A stretch of 64,000 nt of DNA, from assembly GCF_014641195.1 (NCBI RefSeq), contig NZ_BMHQ01000001.1:335199-399198 (forward strand), written 5' to 3'. Of the stretch, positions 44,802 through 54,281 are shown in pieces (positions within the stretch are counted from its first letter, which is position 1; the number at the start of each line of letters is the position of its first letter). A program made the position numbers and the translations under genes. The stretch is from Marinithermofilum abyssi. Lineage in GTDB: Bacteria > Bacillota > Bacilli > Thermoactinomycetales > DSM-45169. Under the pieces are notes generated by a model, which was not told the DNA's origin, did no database searches, and saw only the letters and a program-made list of their open reading frames with translations.

Positions 44802-46637
44802 ATGAACAAATGGCTCCGCATGTTGAACAGCATCCAGTGGAAGTTGGTAATTATTTACATTTTGCTCATTCTGATCGCCATGCAGCTGATCGGCGTCTAT
44901 TTTTTTCGTCAGCTGGAACAGTATTATGAGCGTAGCTTTCGCGACACATTGAACAACCAGGCAAACTTGATTCAGGCGCAAATCCAACGGCAGAACGACC
45001 TGGCCAGAGTGCTCTCCGACCCCCGTATGGATGAGGATGACAAGCGAAAGGAAATCGATAAGGTGTTGGAAAGCTTGTTTATCCTCAATAAAAACAACAC
45101 ATTGCAGATCGTTGACCAGGAAGGGATCGTGATCAGTACCACCTCCAATGAAAAAAAACAGGTGGGCAAGAAGAACATCAAGGTGAACAAAGTGTTGCAG
45201 GGAACTTTGTCCACCGAACAGCAAATCCAGCGAGACAGCTCAGGAAAGCGGATCATGACCGTCAGTTATGCCCTCAAGCAGTCCAACGGCCAGACCATCG
45301 GCGCCGTCTACATCGAGGCTCCGATGGAAGATATGTACCTAAACATCCGGGAAATCAATTGGATCTTGATTCGAATCACGATGGCCGCCCTCTTTGGCAC
45401 CGCCTTGTTAAATATTCTCCTGGCCCGTACCATCACCAACCCGGTGAAAGAAATTACCGAGCAGGCGACCATTATGGCCGAGGGTGATTTTAATCGCAAG
45501 GTAAATGTGAAAAGCCAGGATGAGATCGGCCAGTTGGGAGCGGCATTCAACTATCTGACCCGGCGATTGCAGGAAGCCCTCTCCCAAAATGAAGAGGAGA
45601 AGCGAAAACTGGAATCCGTCCTCCTCAATATGAGTGACGGGGTGATCGCCACCGACCGCAACGGACGCGTCATCGTCACCAACCACCGGGCCGGGGAAAT
45701 CCTCGACCGGCCGGTGAAGGAAGGAAGCCAGATCAATCAGGTTCTTCCCCTGTCCCAACCCATCACGCTGCCGCTGGAGGAAGAGCGGGAAACGTATCTA
45801 GAGTTGACTCCGACGGATGAGGAAGAGCCGACGATCGTCAAGCTCTCCTTTACCCCCATCAAACGTCCCGACGAAGAAACCGTGGGATTGATTACCGTTC
45901 TGCAAGATGTGACTGAAGAAGAAAAGCTGGAACGGCAACGAAAAGAGTTCGTGGCCAATGTATCCCATGAGCTACGAACGCCGTTGACCACGATTAAAAG
46001 CTACTTGGAAGCCTTGGACGAGGGTGGCGCGATGGAGGACCCTGAGCTGGCTTCCCGTTTCCTTCGGGTGACCCGCGGAGAAGCCGACCGCATGACCCGC
46101 CTCATCAACGATCTCTTGCAACTGTCCCGTATGGATGCCAAAAACACCCGGTTCAACAAACAATCCATCAGCCTGAAAGACGTGCTGGAAGGTGTGGCGG
46201 ATCGTTTTTCCGTCCAGTGTAAACAAAAGGAGATCTCCTTCCGACTGAACGTGCCGGAACACCTTCCCCGGATCTACGCCGACCGGGATCAAATCGATCA
46301 AGTGTTGGACAACCTGTTATCCAACGCCGTGAAATATACCCCGGAAGGACGGAGTATCACGGTATCCGCGCAACGAAGGAGCGACGGCTTCGTCGCCGTG
46401 TCCGTAGCGGATACCGGAATCGGCATTCCCAAAAAAGACCTGGACCGCATTTTCGAACGTTTCTACCGGGTGGATAAAGCCCGTTCCCGCAGTATGGGCG
46501 GAACCGGGCTGGGACTTTCCATCGCCCGGGAAATCGTGAAGGCGCACGGCGGTGAAATTCACATCGACAGCGAATACGGGAAAGGAACAACGGTCACCTT
46601 TTCTTTGCCTCCTTGTGAACCGGAGGTGGTAGGATGA
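44802..46637 (+). CDS. walK: sensor histidine kinase WalK
   Basis: 611 residues. Two transmembrane helices (about 13-35 and 185-205) flank an extracellular Cache-like domain. They are followed by HAMP (ARTITNPVKEITEQATIMAEG), PAS (SDGVIATDRNGRVIVTNHRA), HisKA (VSHELRTPLTTIKSYLEAL) and the ATPase (NLLSNAVKYTPEG, DTGIGIPKKDLDRIFERFY). It phosphorylates WalR in response to cell-wall state. Its ATGA overlap with walH couples translation. Confidence 0.97.
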   Translation: MNKWLRMLNSIQWKLVIIYILLILIAMQLIGVYFFRQLEQYYERSFRDTLNNQANLIQAQIQRQNDLARVLSDPRMDEDDKRKEIDKVLESLFILNKNNTLQIVDQEGIVISTTSNEKKQVGKKNIKVNKVLQGTLSTEQQIQRDSSGKRIMTVSYALKQSNGQTIGAVYIEAPMEDMYLNIREINWILIRITMAALFGTALLNILLARTITNPVKEITEQATIMAEGDFNRKVNVKSQDEIGQLGAAFNYLTRRLQEALSQNEEEKRKLESVLLNMSDGVIATDRNGRVIVTNHRAGEILDRPVKEGSQINQVLPLSQPITLPLEEERETYLELTPTDEEEPTIVKLSFTPIKRPDEETVGLITVLQDVTEEEKLERQRKEFVANVSHELRTPLTTIKSYLEALDEGGAMEDPELASRFLRVTRGEADRMTRLINDLLQLSRMDAKNTRFNKQSISLKDVLEGVADRFSVQCKQKEISFRLNVPEHLPRIYADRDQIDQVLDNLLSNAVKYTPEGRSITVSAQRRSDGFVAVSVADTGIGIPKKDLDRIFERFYRVDKARSRSMGGTGLGLSIAREIVKAHGGEIHIDSEYGKGTTVTFSLPPCEPEVVG

Positions 46638-47986
46638 GAGAAGCATTCAAATCCGTTTTTTTGTTGGTTCTCATCGTGTCCAGCTTTGTCCAGACGGGAA
46701 TGTTGCTGTACAGCTCCCCTTCCTATGACGAGATCCGCAACGGGGACAACTATGTCACCCCGTTCAAAATCAGTGACAAATATGAAAAGCAGGTATATGA
46801 GCTGGCCTCTCCGCAGCAGATCATGGTTCATCAAGACGGGAAGCACCAGGCCCTTTACCCGGGAAACTCCCTTTACCCAACCCTGATGAAAAAAATTCAC
46901 TATGCGCCTGTGGAAAAAGCATCCATGATTCAGCCATCGGAGAAGGACTGGGATGACCTGCTGAAAAAAACGCCGGGGTTGGAGCTTCGCTATTACCAAC
47001 CCATGCCATCCGGTGTGATCCAGACGCTGTTCTCCTCCGAAATCGATCTGTCGGATCTGAAGGAAGTTACCCGGATGTGGGTTTTTGTGGAAAAAGGGAA
47101 TCGGGTCACTTTCTGGTTCATATCGGACCAAGAAAGCAAAGTGATGGAAACCTCCGCCCGAATCAATCAATTTGACCGCTGGATATCGGAAGCGGTCAAC
47201 TCGAACAGCGCCGCGATGGAACCCGTGTTTGCGAACGGGTCCATCAAAGAGGAGCAAGGGATCCCAAAGCCTTTTTATCTGCCGAAGAAAACCATGAGTG
47301 TCAACCATTATGTCTACCAGCTCAGCGACCCGATCAAGATCGATGACATGAAAACGGCCCTTTTCCCTAATCCGCGTTTGGTGCAGAGTACCTTGGTGTT
47401 GAATAAATCCTACATCTACACCGACACCAGCCGGACACTGCAGTACAACACCCAAAATCACTCCATGATCTACAGCAACCCTGCACCGAAATCGACGGAT
47501 ACCGGAATTCCTGCGGAAGAGTTGGACAGGATCAATCTGTTCATGCTTCGGCATGGAGGATGGACCGGGGATTACCATCTGGAACGGATGGACGAGGATC
47601 CGAACGCCCAGTTGCATCATTACATTTTTCGGCTATTGGTCCGACAGTTCCCTGTCTATTGGAACAGCAACGCTAAAGGGCCCGATATAGATCTGGACAC
47701 CATCCGCCTGTCCGCCACCGATCAAGGGGTTTCCAACTATGAACGGTCCTTGTATTACCTGTTGTCGGCGCCGGAAAAAACGGGAACCAGCCGCCTGCCC
47801 GGCAAGGATGATGTTCTGAAAGCGGTGAAAGCCCAGGGCATTTCATTGCAGGAAATTCGTTCTATCCATCCGGGTTACAGCGCCGTACCCCGACAGAAAC
47901 ATGTGGAATTGCAGCCGGTTTGGGTGATCAACCGAAGCAACGGAAAACAATGGTTTATTCGATCATCAGAGAGCCAGGGGGAATGA
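46634..47986 (+). CDS. walH: WalK regulatory protein WalH (YycH)
   Basis: 450 residues. An N-terminal transmembrane helix (VFLLVLIVSSFVQTGMLLY) is followed by a large extracellular domain, as in B. subtilis YycH, which inhibits WalK together with YycI. Recognisable parts are TWNLWxxx-like SPSYDEIRNGDNYV and NHSMIYSNPAPKS. It overlaps walK by four bases (ATGA). The length equals the Bacillus protein. Confidence 0.93.
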   Translation: MREAFKSVFLLVLIVSSFVQTGMLLYSSPSYDEIRNGDNYVTPFKISDKYEKQVYELASPQQIMVHQDGKHQALYPGNSLYPTLMKKIHYAPVEKASMIQPSEKDWDDLLKKTPGLELRYYQPMPSGVIQTLFSSEIDLSDLKEVTRMWVFVEKGNRVTFWFISDQESKVMETSARINQFDRWISEAVNSNSAAMEPVFANGSIKEEQGIPKPFYLPKKTMSVNHYVYQLSDPIKIDDMKTALFPNPRLVQSTLVLNKSYIYTDTSRTLQYNTQNHSMIYSNPAPKSTDTGIPAEELDRINLFMLRHGGWTGDYHLERMDEDPNAQLHHYIFRLLVRQFPVYWNSNAKGPDIDLDTIRLSATDQGVSNYERSLYYLLSAPEKTGTSRLPGKDDVLKAVKAQGISLQEIRSIHPGYSAVPRQKHVELQPVWVINRSNGKQWFIRSSESQGE

Positions 47987-47988
47987 CT

Positions 47989-48720
47989 GTGGATTGGAGC
48001 AGAGCCAAAACCATATTGATTCTCGCCTTCCTGGCCCTCAATCTTTTTCTGTCCTATCAATTGTTTCAGGCCCGGGGCGAGCAATCCCAGACACGGAACA
48101 TCACGGAAAACACACAGGAAGAATTGGAGCAACTGGCCCGGGAAAAGAACATTCATCTCCAGGCGGACATTCCGCAGGGATTACCGCAGGTCACGTTTTT
48201 GGAGGCCCGGACCACCCGAATGGGCAAAGGATGGCGCTTAAATCCCGACGGCAGCTATACCAAAACATTCCACCCGGCTGTTCCGATTCGGGAAAAAGGA
48301 TTGGAACAAACGCTGCGCAGCCTCGTGGCGCACTACGACAGCTACCGTTTGTCCAACGAGGACTCCACCAAAACCAAACGGGTCTATTATCAAATGAACG
48401 AGGACTTGCCCCTGTTTGATGCCCGAATGCAGGTGGATATCAAAGACGGGCGCATCCAATCCGTCAATATCCTGCACTTTACGATCAAAAAAGGGGACAG
48501 GGCCGGCTCGCAAGGAGTGAATGCCCTATCCGCCTTAATCAGTTTGATTGAGAAAGGTCAAATCGACAAAGGGGACACCGTCACCCATGTCAAGCTGGGA
48601 TATCACGGGCAATCCTATGACGCCAAGGCTCGCGTCCTCCCGCCGGTCTGGAGGATCGAGACGCAAGATCAAACGTATTATGTGAATGCGTTGACCGGCA
48701 GCAGTGAAATTGCGCCGTAG
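47989..48720 (+). CDS. walI: WalK regulatory protein WalI (YycI)
   Basis: 243 residues. A transmembrane helix (TILILAFLALNLFLSYQLF) near the start is followed by an extracellular YycH/I-type domain. Bacillus YycI begins MDW-x-x-TKTIFILAFL, matching GTG at 47989 read as (M)DWSRAKTILIL; AGGGGG lies seven bases upstream of it. The ATG at 47983 is too close to that site. It starts two bases after the walH stop. It acts with WalH on WalK at the membrane. Confidence 0.92.
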   Translation: MDWSRAKTILILAFLALNLFLSYQLFQARGEQSQTRNITENTQEELEQLAREKNIHLQADIPQGLPQVTFLEARTTRMGKGWRLNPDGSYTKTFHPAVPIREKGLEQTLRSLVAHYDSYRLSNEDSTKTKRVYYQMNEDLPLFDARMQVDIKDGRIQSVNILHFTIKKGDRAGSQGVNALSALISLIEKGQIDKGDTVTHVKLGYHGQSYDAKARVLPPVWRIETQDQTYYVNALTGSSEIAP

Positions 48721-48754
48721 ATACTCATACAGAGAGAAGGAAGAGGAAGAACCT

Positions 48755-49555
48755 ATGAAGTTCAGTGTTTTGGCCAGCGGGAGTACCGGCAACGCCATCT
48801 ATGTCGAAACAGACCGCTTCCGCGTCCTCATCGATGCGGGACTGAGCGGAAAACGACTGGAAAAGCTGCTGCGAAGCATCGGGGCTGATCCCGCTTCCCT
48901 GGATGCCATCCTGGTCACTCACGAACACATTGATCATGTCAAAGGGCTGGGTGTTTTTGCGCGGAGATACCGGCTGCCCATTCATCTCAATGAAGCGACG
49001 TGGCGTTCTCTCCCCTCCAGTGTGGGGAAGCTCGAGGAGGACCAATGCCATCTGTTCGACACCGGGAGTGCATTGGAGCTGGGGGATTTGACCATTGAGT
49101 CCTTTCCCATCTCCCACGACGCTGCGGAACCTGTCGGGTTTTGTCTTCACCACGGCCGGGAAACCCTGGGATTGGTAACCGACACCGGATACGTCAACCG
49201 ACGCATCGTGGACAAGGTAGCCGGAGCTGATGCCTTGATTTTCGAAGCCAACCATGACGTCGAAATGCTTCGGATGGGCGCTTATCCCTGGAATGTGAAG
49301 CGGAGGATTCTGAGCGATGTCGGTCACCTGTCCAATGAGGATGCGGCAGAAGCACTGCTGGATATCCTTCAGGGGGTCGGGGAGAACGTTTATCTCGCTC
49401 ATCTGAGCCAAGATAACAACCTGACAGAACTGGCACACCTGACGGTAAAAGATATTCTGCAAGAAAACGGCCTGCGGGTAGGAAAAGATATCCGTCTGCA
49501 GCAAACCCATCCGGACCGGGCCACCCCGCTTCGTCCCGTCTCTACCAAGAAGTGA
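48755..49555 (+). CDS. walJ: metallo-beta-lactamase fold exonuclease WalJ (YycJ)
   Basis: 266 residues. The MBL motif THEHIDHVKG (HxHxDH) binds two metals; DTGYV and HLSNEDAAEALL supply further ligands. It is a YycJ/VicX-type 5'-3' exonuclease linked to mismatch repair and cell-division control in Firmicutes. ATG 48755 has AAGAGGAAG upstream. It ends the walRKHIJ run; a repeat copy and a hairpin follow. Confidence 0.95.
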   Translation: MKFSVLASGSTGNAIYVETDRFRVLIDAGLSGKRLEKLLRSIGADPASLDAILVTHEHIDHVKGLGVFARRYRLPIHLNEATWRSLPSSVGKLEEDQCHLFDTGSALELGDLTIESFPISHDAAEPVGFCLHHGRETLGLVTDTGYVNRRIVDKVAGADALIFEANHDVEMLRMGAYPWNVKRRILSDVGHLSNEDAAEALLDILQGVGENVYLAHLSQDNNLTELAHLTVKDILQENGLRVGKDIRLQQTHPDRATPLRPVSTKK

Positions 49556-49559
49556 CCGG

Positions 49560-49746
49560 CTAGGGTCGGACTGATTATTTGTTATAGAAGGTCCTGTCCG
49601 GTGTGGCCGTCTCCGACCTCTTGCAAAAAGCGCATAGCGAGACCAGGGAGCGGAGCGACCTTGGCGAGACTTGTACTCTGTGAGTACAAAGGATCTTCGC
49701 CGATCACACCGACCCACCTTATCTATGAATGACCAGACACGCCTAG
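49560..49746 (+). repeat. MITE-like dispersed repeat, copy 3
   Basis: Same orientation as copy 1. Both ends carry CTAG, followed inward by GGTCGGACTGATTATT on the left and the complement of AATGACCAGACACGC on the right. The conserved core GACCAGGGAGCGGAGCGACC and GTACTCTGTGAGT are identical to copy 1 over long stretches. It is inserted five bases after the walJ stop. Confidence 0.75.
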
Positions 49747-49755
49747 ATGAAAAGA

Positions 49756-49793
49756 ACACAAAGGAACCCCGGTTACCCGGGGTTCCTTTGTGT
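49756..49793. terminator. strong hairpin after walJ region
   Basis: ACACAAAGGAACCCCGG and CCGGGGTTCCTTTGTGT are perfectly complementary (17 bp) around TTAC. The minus-strand side has TTCTTTTC, so it probably terminates the small convergent gene; on the plus strand it may close the wal operon. Confidence 0.75.
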
Positions 49794-49862
49794 GGTGTGA
49801 CAATGAATCTCTTCATCACGGAAACAAAGCTCTTCTCCCCGTCGCTCCCTCTCCCCGTCATC

Positions 49863-50108
49863 CTACCCTTCTTTTCTTTTTTCCACTTCCCATTCCAGTT
49901 CCGTCAGCAATTCCGCATCCAATCGACGCATGGTTTCCATGACTTCTTGTTGTTGAAGCAAGCCTTTACGCTCCATCACTTCCATAAGAGCAGCGGTGAA
50001 TACTCCGTTCTGATACACCGCTTCTTTCATATCTGCGATTTGAGCCCCCCAGTTTACTTGGGTCAGGGGTTCGATCCGGTTGGCGGATACCCGCTTGGGT
50101 GGTTTCAT
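49863..50108 (-). CDS. small helical hypothetical protein
   Basis: 81 residues, no family recognised. It is charged and mostly helical: PKRVSANRIEPLTQVNWGAQ leads to MKEAVYQNGVFTAALMEVM and LDAELLTELEWEVEKRKEG. It is soluble. The region around GVFTAALMEVMERKG looks like a small protein-interaction helix pair. ATG 50108 has TGGAGGA upstream. It sits convergent to walJ and divergent from htrA. It may be a lineage-specific gene. Confidence 0.65.
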   Translation of the reverse strand: MKPPKRVSANRIEPLTQVNWGAQIADMKEAVYQNGVFTAALMEVMERKGLLQQQEVMETMRRLDAELLTELEWEVEKRKEG

Positions 50109-50235
50109 GGTGAGTCCTCCAGTTGTTTTTTCCTCCAGTCTAGCCCTCTCATTCCCTCTTCAAACGGATGCCGGAGGAATATCACACTTTTGCGAACAAT
50201 TGAGGCGAGTGCTACAAGGGAAAATAGGGAATTAG

Positions 50236-50241
50236 TATAAT
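50236..50241 (+). promoter_or_regulatory. -10 element of htrA
   Basis: TATAAT about 70 bp upstream of the htrA start. The -35 (TACAAG region with a 17-bp spacer) is weak. htrA therefore may have its own promoter rather than relying on the wal operon. Confidence 0.5.
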
Positions 50242-50309
50242 ATGTATGATCGATTCGCATAATGAAAAAGGAGTTCGTTGCCTACAACCCCGTCAGAGGA
50301 GGTAGACAG

Positions 50310-51533
50310 GTGGATCCATACGGGCAGGACAACCAAACGAACGAAAACGGGCACAACAGCGAAGAAAAAGAAGGGAAGAAGGGAACGTCCAAATCGACTC
50401 TTTTTTTCACCGCCCTGGCTGCGGCCGTGATCGGCGGCCTTCTGGTTTTATTGCTGACTCCCGCCCTTATCCAGAGCGGCATCCTTCCAGAGCAGTATTT
50501 TGCCGGTCGGGGGCCCGCCTTTACTGATGAAAACGGACCTGAGAAATCGGTCAAGGTAAATGTCAATACCGATATCACCGAAGCAGTGGAAAAAGTAAGA
50601 CCGGCCGTAGTCGGAGTTGTCAACTTGAAAAAAACCGATGACCCCTTCAGTCAGAAAATCGTGCCCCAGGGAACCGGTTCCGGCATTATCTTCCGGAAAG
50701 AGGACGGAAAAGCGTTGGTCGTAACCAACCATCACGTCATTGCCGGCGCTGCCGAAGTGGGCGTCGTGATCTCCAACAGAAGCGACGGCAAGCCGGTCCG
50801 GGCCAAAGTGCTGGGCAGCGATCAACCGACCGACCTGGCGGTGTTGGAGATTCCGGCCAAATATGCCAAAGCGGTGGCCCCTTTTGGCAACTCCAACAAC
50901 ATTAAAGCAGGTGAACCGGCGGTTGCCATCGGCAATCCCTTGGGACTGGAGTTTTCCCAATCGGTGACTGCCGGTGTAATCAGCTCTCCTCACCGCAACA
51001 TCCAAGTCTCTGAAACCATGTCCATGGATGTAATCCAGACCGATGCCGCGATCAACCCCGGAAACAGCGGGGGGGCGCTGGTCAATGTAGCCGGACAAGT
51101 AATCGGCATTAACAGCCTGAAAATCGCCGAACAGGGAGTGGAAGGATTGGGCTTCGCCATTCCCGCCAATGATGCCAAACCCATCATTAATGATCTGATC
51201 CAGTATGGAGAAGTACGCCGCCCTTACCTCGGCATCGGGTTGCGCGATCTGGAAGCAGTACCCCAGGAAGCTTGGAAAAGTGAACTCAATCTCCCGGACA
51301 ATGTAACCGACGGGATTGTCGTTCTGGATGTACAGCCGGGAACCGGAGCATTCAAAGCAGGTCTGAGAAAGCTGGATGTCATCGTCGCCCTCGACGGCAA
51401 ACGGATGCGGAACAGCTCGGAACTCCGGTCGTATTTGTGGAAAAACAAAAAAGCCGGCGATGATATGGAAGTTACCTTCTATCGCAACGGGAAAAAGATG
51501 ACCAAAACCGTTACATTGACAAAAGAACCGTAA
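50310..51533 (+). CDS. htrA: membrane-anchored serine protease HtrA (YycK/HtrC type)
   Basis: 407 residues. A short charged cytoplasmic N-terminus precedes a transmembrane helix (FFTALAAAVIGGLLVLLL). The trypsin-like domain has the catalytic triad in VTNHHVIAG (His), PTDLAVL (Asp) and NPGNSGGAL (Ser). A C-terminal PDZ domain (YLGIGLRDLEAVP, GAFKAGLRKLDVIVAL) follows. It degrades misfolded proteins outside the membrane. The start is GTG 50310, seven bases after AGAGGAGG; the ATG at 50262 has no ribosome binding site. It is followed by a terminator. Confidence 0.94.
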   Translation: MDPYGQDNQTNENGHNSEEKEGKKGTSKSTLFFTALAAAVIGGLLVLLLTPALIQSGILPEQYFAGRGPAFTDENGPEKSVKVNVNTDITEAVEKVRPAVVGVVNLKKTDDPFSQKIVPQGTGSGIIFRKEDGKALVVTNHHVIAGAAEVGVVISNRSDGKPVRAKVLGSDQPTDLAVLEIPAKYAKAVAPFGNSNNIKAGEPAVAIGNPLGLEFSQSVTAGVISSPHRNIQVSETMSMDVIQTDAAINPGNSGGALVNVAGQVIGINSLKIAEQGVEGLGFAIPANDAKPIINDLIQYGEVRRPYLGIGLRDLEAVPQEAWKSELNLPDNVTDGIVVLDVQPGTGAFKAGLRKLDVIVALDGKRMRNSSELRSYLWKNKKAGDDMEVTFYRNGKKMTKTVTLTKEP

Positions 51534-51541
51534 GTCGGCAC

Positions 51542-51567
51542 CGCCCCGCTCCAAAGCGGGGCGTTTT
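51542..51567 (+). terminator. terminator of htrA
   Basis: CGCCCCGCT and AGCGGGGCG form a 9-bp stem around CCAA, followed by TTTTCC, nine bases past the stop. Confidence 0.85.
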
Positions 51568-51666
51568 CCATAACCCTGTTGACTGTTCGCATGAGACAAA
51601 AACCAAAGGGGATACTGGAAAAAAGAAGGTTGGGTTGATCACACTGACACAAGGGAGGTGTTGGGC

Positions 51667-51855
51667 TTGGGATCGCAACAATGGTATGCTTGTGAGGAAC
51701 ACGTGGATATATTGATCGATGAAGTGGTGGATAGAGAGGAGCTGGCCCCTTCGCTCTACCCCTATGAAAAATCGGATACCGCCCGTGATCGGTGCAATTG
51801 GTGCGGAAAACGCCCTGCCTATGTATTGCGGGTAGAAACAGAAAGTGAATCCTGA
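51667..51855 (+). CDS. CxxH/CxxC protein (YyzF-like)
   Basis: 62 residues. A small putative zinc protein with CEEH and CNWC motifs ([22 protein letters not shown]), the mark of the CxxH/CxxC family found next to rlmH in Bacillus (yyzF). The start is TTG at 51667, eight bases after GGGAGG; TTG 51661 is too close. Eighteen bases before rlmH, so probably cotranscribed. Confidence 0.88.
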   Translation: MGSQQWYACEEHVDILIDEVVDREELAPSLYPYEKSDTARDRCNWCGKRPAYVLRVETESES

Positions 51856-51872
51856 CGGAACGGGAGGGACTT

Positions 51873-52352
51873 ATGCGCATCCACTTGTTGGCTGTGGGCA
51901 AGATTAAAGAGAAGTATCTCGCGCAGGGGATTCGGGAGTATTTGAAACGGCTACAACCTTATGCCAAAACAGAGATTATTGAAATCGCCGAAGAAAAGGG
52001 ACAGGAACCCCTCAGCGAGTCGGAACTCGAACATATCAAGCAAAAAGAGGGAGAGCGAATTTTAAACCGGATCTCTCCACAATCCCATGTGATCGCGCTG
52101 GCGATTCAAGGGTCTCCTCTCTCCTCGGAAGAGTTGGCCCAACAGATGGAGCAACTCGCTACTTTCGGTACCAGTCATCTTACTTTTATTATCGGCGGCT
52201 CCTACGGATTATCCCCCGACGTATTGAAGAGAGCGGATCAGCTGCTCTCCTTTTCCCGCATGACATTTCCCCATCAGCTGATGCGATTGATCCTGTTGGA
52301 ACAAGTCTATCGGGCATTCAAGATCATCCGGGGCGAATCCTACCACAAATGA
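51873..52352 (+). CDS. rlmH: 23S rRNA (pseudouridine1915-N3)-methyltransferase
   Basis: 159 residues, the canonical SPOUT-family length. SAM-binding knot segments are HVIALAIQG and [14 protein letters not shown], ending in [19 protein letters not shown], the typical C-terminus. It methylates m3-pseudouridine 1915 in helix 69. ATG 51873 has GGGAGGG. It closes the walRKHIJ-htrA-yyzF-rlmH block conserved in Bacillales. Confidence 0.97.
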   Translation: MRIHLLAVGKIKEKYLAQGIREYLKRLQPYAKTEIIEIAEEKGQEPLSESELEHIKQKEGERILNRISPQSHVIALAIQGSPLSSEELAQQMEQLATFGTSHLTFIIGGSYGLSPDVLKRADQLLSFSRMTFPHQLMRLILLEQVYRAFKIIRGESYHK

Positions 52353-52459
52353 CGGGACGGGGTCATCACCATCCAACCGGTTGGTACGGCTGTACAATTT
52401 TCTGTTTTCCCTTATACTATGGATACACTTGTTCACAAGAAAGGGGAAACAAGAAAAAC

Positions 52460-52774
52460 ATGCGGCGTTTTTTCAGCGAACTGATCTTTAGCTTTTTATT
52501 TTCCGTTGCGGGTACAGCCGCGATCCTTCACCACATGGAACAGTGCCGCGTCGGGCTGAATGTCGGCCTGCGAACGATCGAAGCCTTTGTCGAATACTTT
52601 CCGATCCTGTTTATCCTGATGTTTCTCTCCGGCTGGTTGTTCCGGTTTCTACTGCGTTTGATTCCCTTCGGAGGCTGTTTTTCCTGGGCAGGATCGGTGA
52701 TGATCAAACTCTTGATCGCAGCCGGTACATACGCTTACGCTTGGTGGCAATACCAGGACAGTCCTTTTTGCTGA
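52460..52774 (+). CDS. small membrane protein, unknown
   Basis: 104 residues with about three hydrophobic helices: IFSFLFSVAGTAAILHH, FPILFILMFLSGWLFRFLLR and IKLLIAAGTYAYAWW. No family is recognised. ATG 52460 has AAAGGGG about 14 bases upstream, somewhat far. A TATACT element lies near 52413. It has its own terminator and converges on purA. Confidence 0.65.
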   Translation: MRRFFSELIFSFLFSVAGTAAILHHMEQCRVGLNVGLRTIEAFVEYFPILFILMFLSGWLFRFLLRLIPFGGCFSWAGSVMIKLLIAAGTYAYAWWQYQDSPFC

Positions 52775-52782
52775 GATGAAAC

Positions 52783-52813
52783 AAAAACCCCCTTTTAACA
52801 AGAAGGGGGTTTT
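52783..52813. terminator. bidirectional terminator
   Basis: AAAACCCCCTT and AAGGGGGTTTT pair perfectly with A/T-tracts on both sides, between the small membrane gene and convergent purA. Confidence 0.85.
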
Positions 52814-52823
52814 CGTCATCGGA

Positions 52824-54113
52824 TTATAAAGCGTACACCGGGCGAACCTGAATCGTTTGTTCGCGGCCCGGGCCAACCGAAAAGAGGGAAAGGGGAATCC
52901 CCGTCAATTGCGTCACCCGCTCCACGTAGTGTTGGGCTTCCAGGGGCAGATCGTTCAGGCTGCGGACTCCGGTAATGTCTTCGTGCCAACCGGGCAGTTC
53001 CTCGTAAACCGGTTTACACTCTGCCAACACATCCAGGCTGGCCGGGTAATTCTCGATCACCTTGCCTTGGTAACGATAAGCGGTACAGATTTTCACCGTA
53101 TCCAGTCCGGTCAGCACATCGAGGGAGTTGAGAGAAAGGCCGGTAATGCCGCTCACCCGGCGGGCGTGCCGGACCACCACGCTGTCAAACCAGCCGACGC
53201 GGCGCGGACGTCCGGTCGTGGTTCCATATTCCCGCCCGATTTTCCGAATGCGATCCCCTGTCTCATCATGCAGTTCGGTGGGAAAAGGACCGTCGCCCAC
53301 CCGAGTCGTATAAGCTTTGGCCACACCGATCACGTGATGGATCTTGGTCGGGCCTACGCCGGAACCGATACAGACGCCTCCTGCCACCGGGTTGGAAGAG
53401 GTGACAAAGGGATAAGTCCCTTGATCGATATCCAGCATGACCCCTTGCGCCCCCTCAAAGAGCACCCGTCGGCCTTGATCGATGGCGTCGTTCAACACGA
53501 CGGAGGTATCCGTCACATAGGGGCGGATACGCTCGGCACAAGCCATGTAGCGATCATAGATCTCTTCAAAGGTAAACCCTTCCACTTCATAAACCCGTTC
53601 CAGCAGACGGTTTTTATCCGCCAAGTTGATTTTCAGCTTCTCGGCAAAACGCTTTGGATCCATCAAGTCAGACACCCGAATCCCGGTACGGGCGGCCTTA
53701 TCCATGTACGCCGGCCCGATGCCTTTCCCCGTCGTGCCGATTTTGCTTTTTCCTTTGCTTTTCTCTTCCGCTTTATCCAGCCGGATATGATACGGCATAA
53801 TCACATGAGCCCGGTCCGAAATCCGGAGATTGTCAGCGGACACACCGTGCTCTTTCAGATAATCCAGCTCTTCCACCAAGGCTTCCGGATTGAGCACCAT
53901 CCCGTTTCCCAATACACAAATCTTTTCGGAATAAAAGATTCCCGACGGAATCAGATGTAGTTTGTATCGCTTGCCGCCGAATACAATGGTGTGTCCCGCA
54001 TTGTTTCCTCCTTGGTAACGGGAAACCACTTCCGCTTTTTCCGCCAGAAAATCGGTAATTTTCCCTTTTCCTTCGTCTCCCCACTGGGTCCCGACTACGA
54101 CCACCGTCGACAT
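52824..54113 (-). CDS. purA: adenylosuccinate synthetase
   Basis: 429 residues. It converts IMP and aspartate with GTP to adenylosuccinate. The nucleotide loop is [12 protein letters not shown], with GGNNAGHT next, and the catalytic His is in GHTI. The IMP site [10 protein letters not shown] and [12 protein letters not shown] are intact. ATG 54113 has AAGGAGG; the longer start at 54131 overlaps that site. It lies next to dnaB as in Bacillus. Confidence 0.97.
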   Translation of the reverse strand: MSTVVVVGTQWGDEGKGKITDFLAEKAEVVSRYQGGNNAGHTIVFGGKRYKLHLIPSGIFYSEKICVLGNGMVLNPEALVEELDYLKEHGVSADNLRISDRAHVIMPYHIRLDKAEEKSKGKSKIGTTGKGIGPAYMDKAARTGIRVSDLMDPKRFAEKLKINLADKNRLLERVYEVEGFTFEEIYDRYMACAERIRPYVTDTSVVLNDAIDQGRRVLFEGAQGVMLDIDQGTYPFVTSSNPVAGGVCIGSGVGPTKIHHVIGVAKAYTTRVGDGPFPTELHDETGDRIRKIGREYGTTTGRPRRVGWFDSVVVRHARRVSGITGLSLNSLDVLTGLDTVKICTAYRYQGKVIENYPASLDVLAECKPVYEELPGWHEDITGVRSLNDLPLEAQHYVERVTQLTGIPLSLFSVGPGREQTIQVRPVYAL

Positions 54114-54281
54114 GGGCAGTTCCTCCTTCATGCGGAGTGTGTGAATTCTTCATCTTAGAAAATCCTTCTTCAGTTTACCGGGAAAACGCGCAGGTGTCAA
54201 CGAAAAATCCGAACATTAATATGTTCTATATAATTAATATTCGTTTTTTCCTTACTGACCGATTCCCGTCCGGACTCCCGC

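Larger units (their letters stand above)
49556..49862. other. intergenic: repeat copy 3 and hairpin
   Basis: Between walJ and the convergent small gene. It holds the dispersed repeat (49560-49746) and a 17-bp perfect hairpin (49756-49793). No coding potential was found beyond that. Confidence 0.6.
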
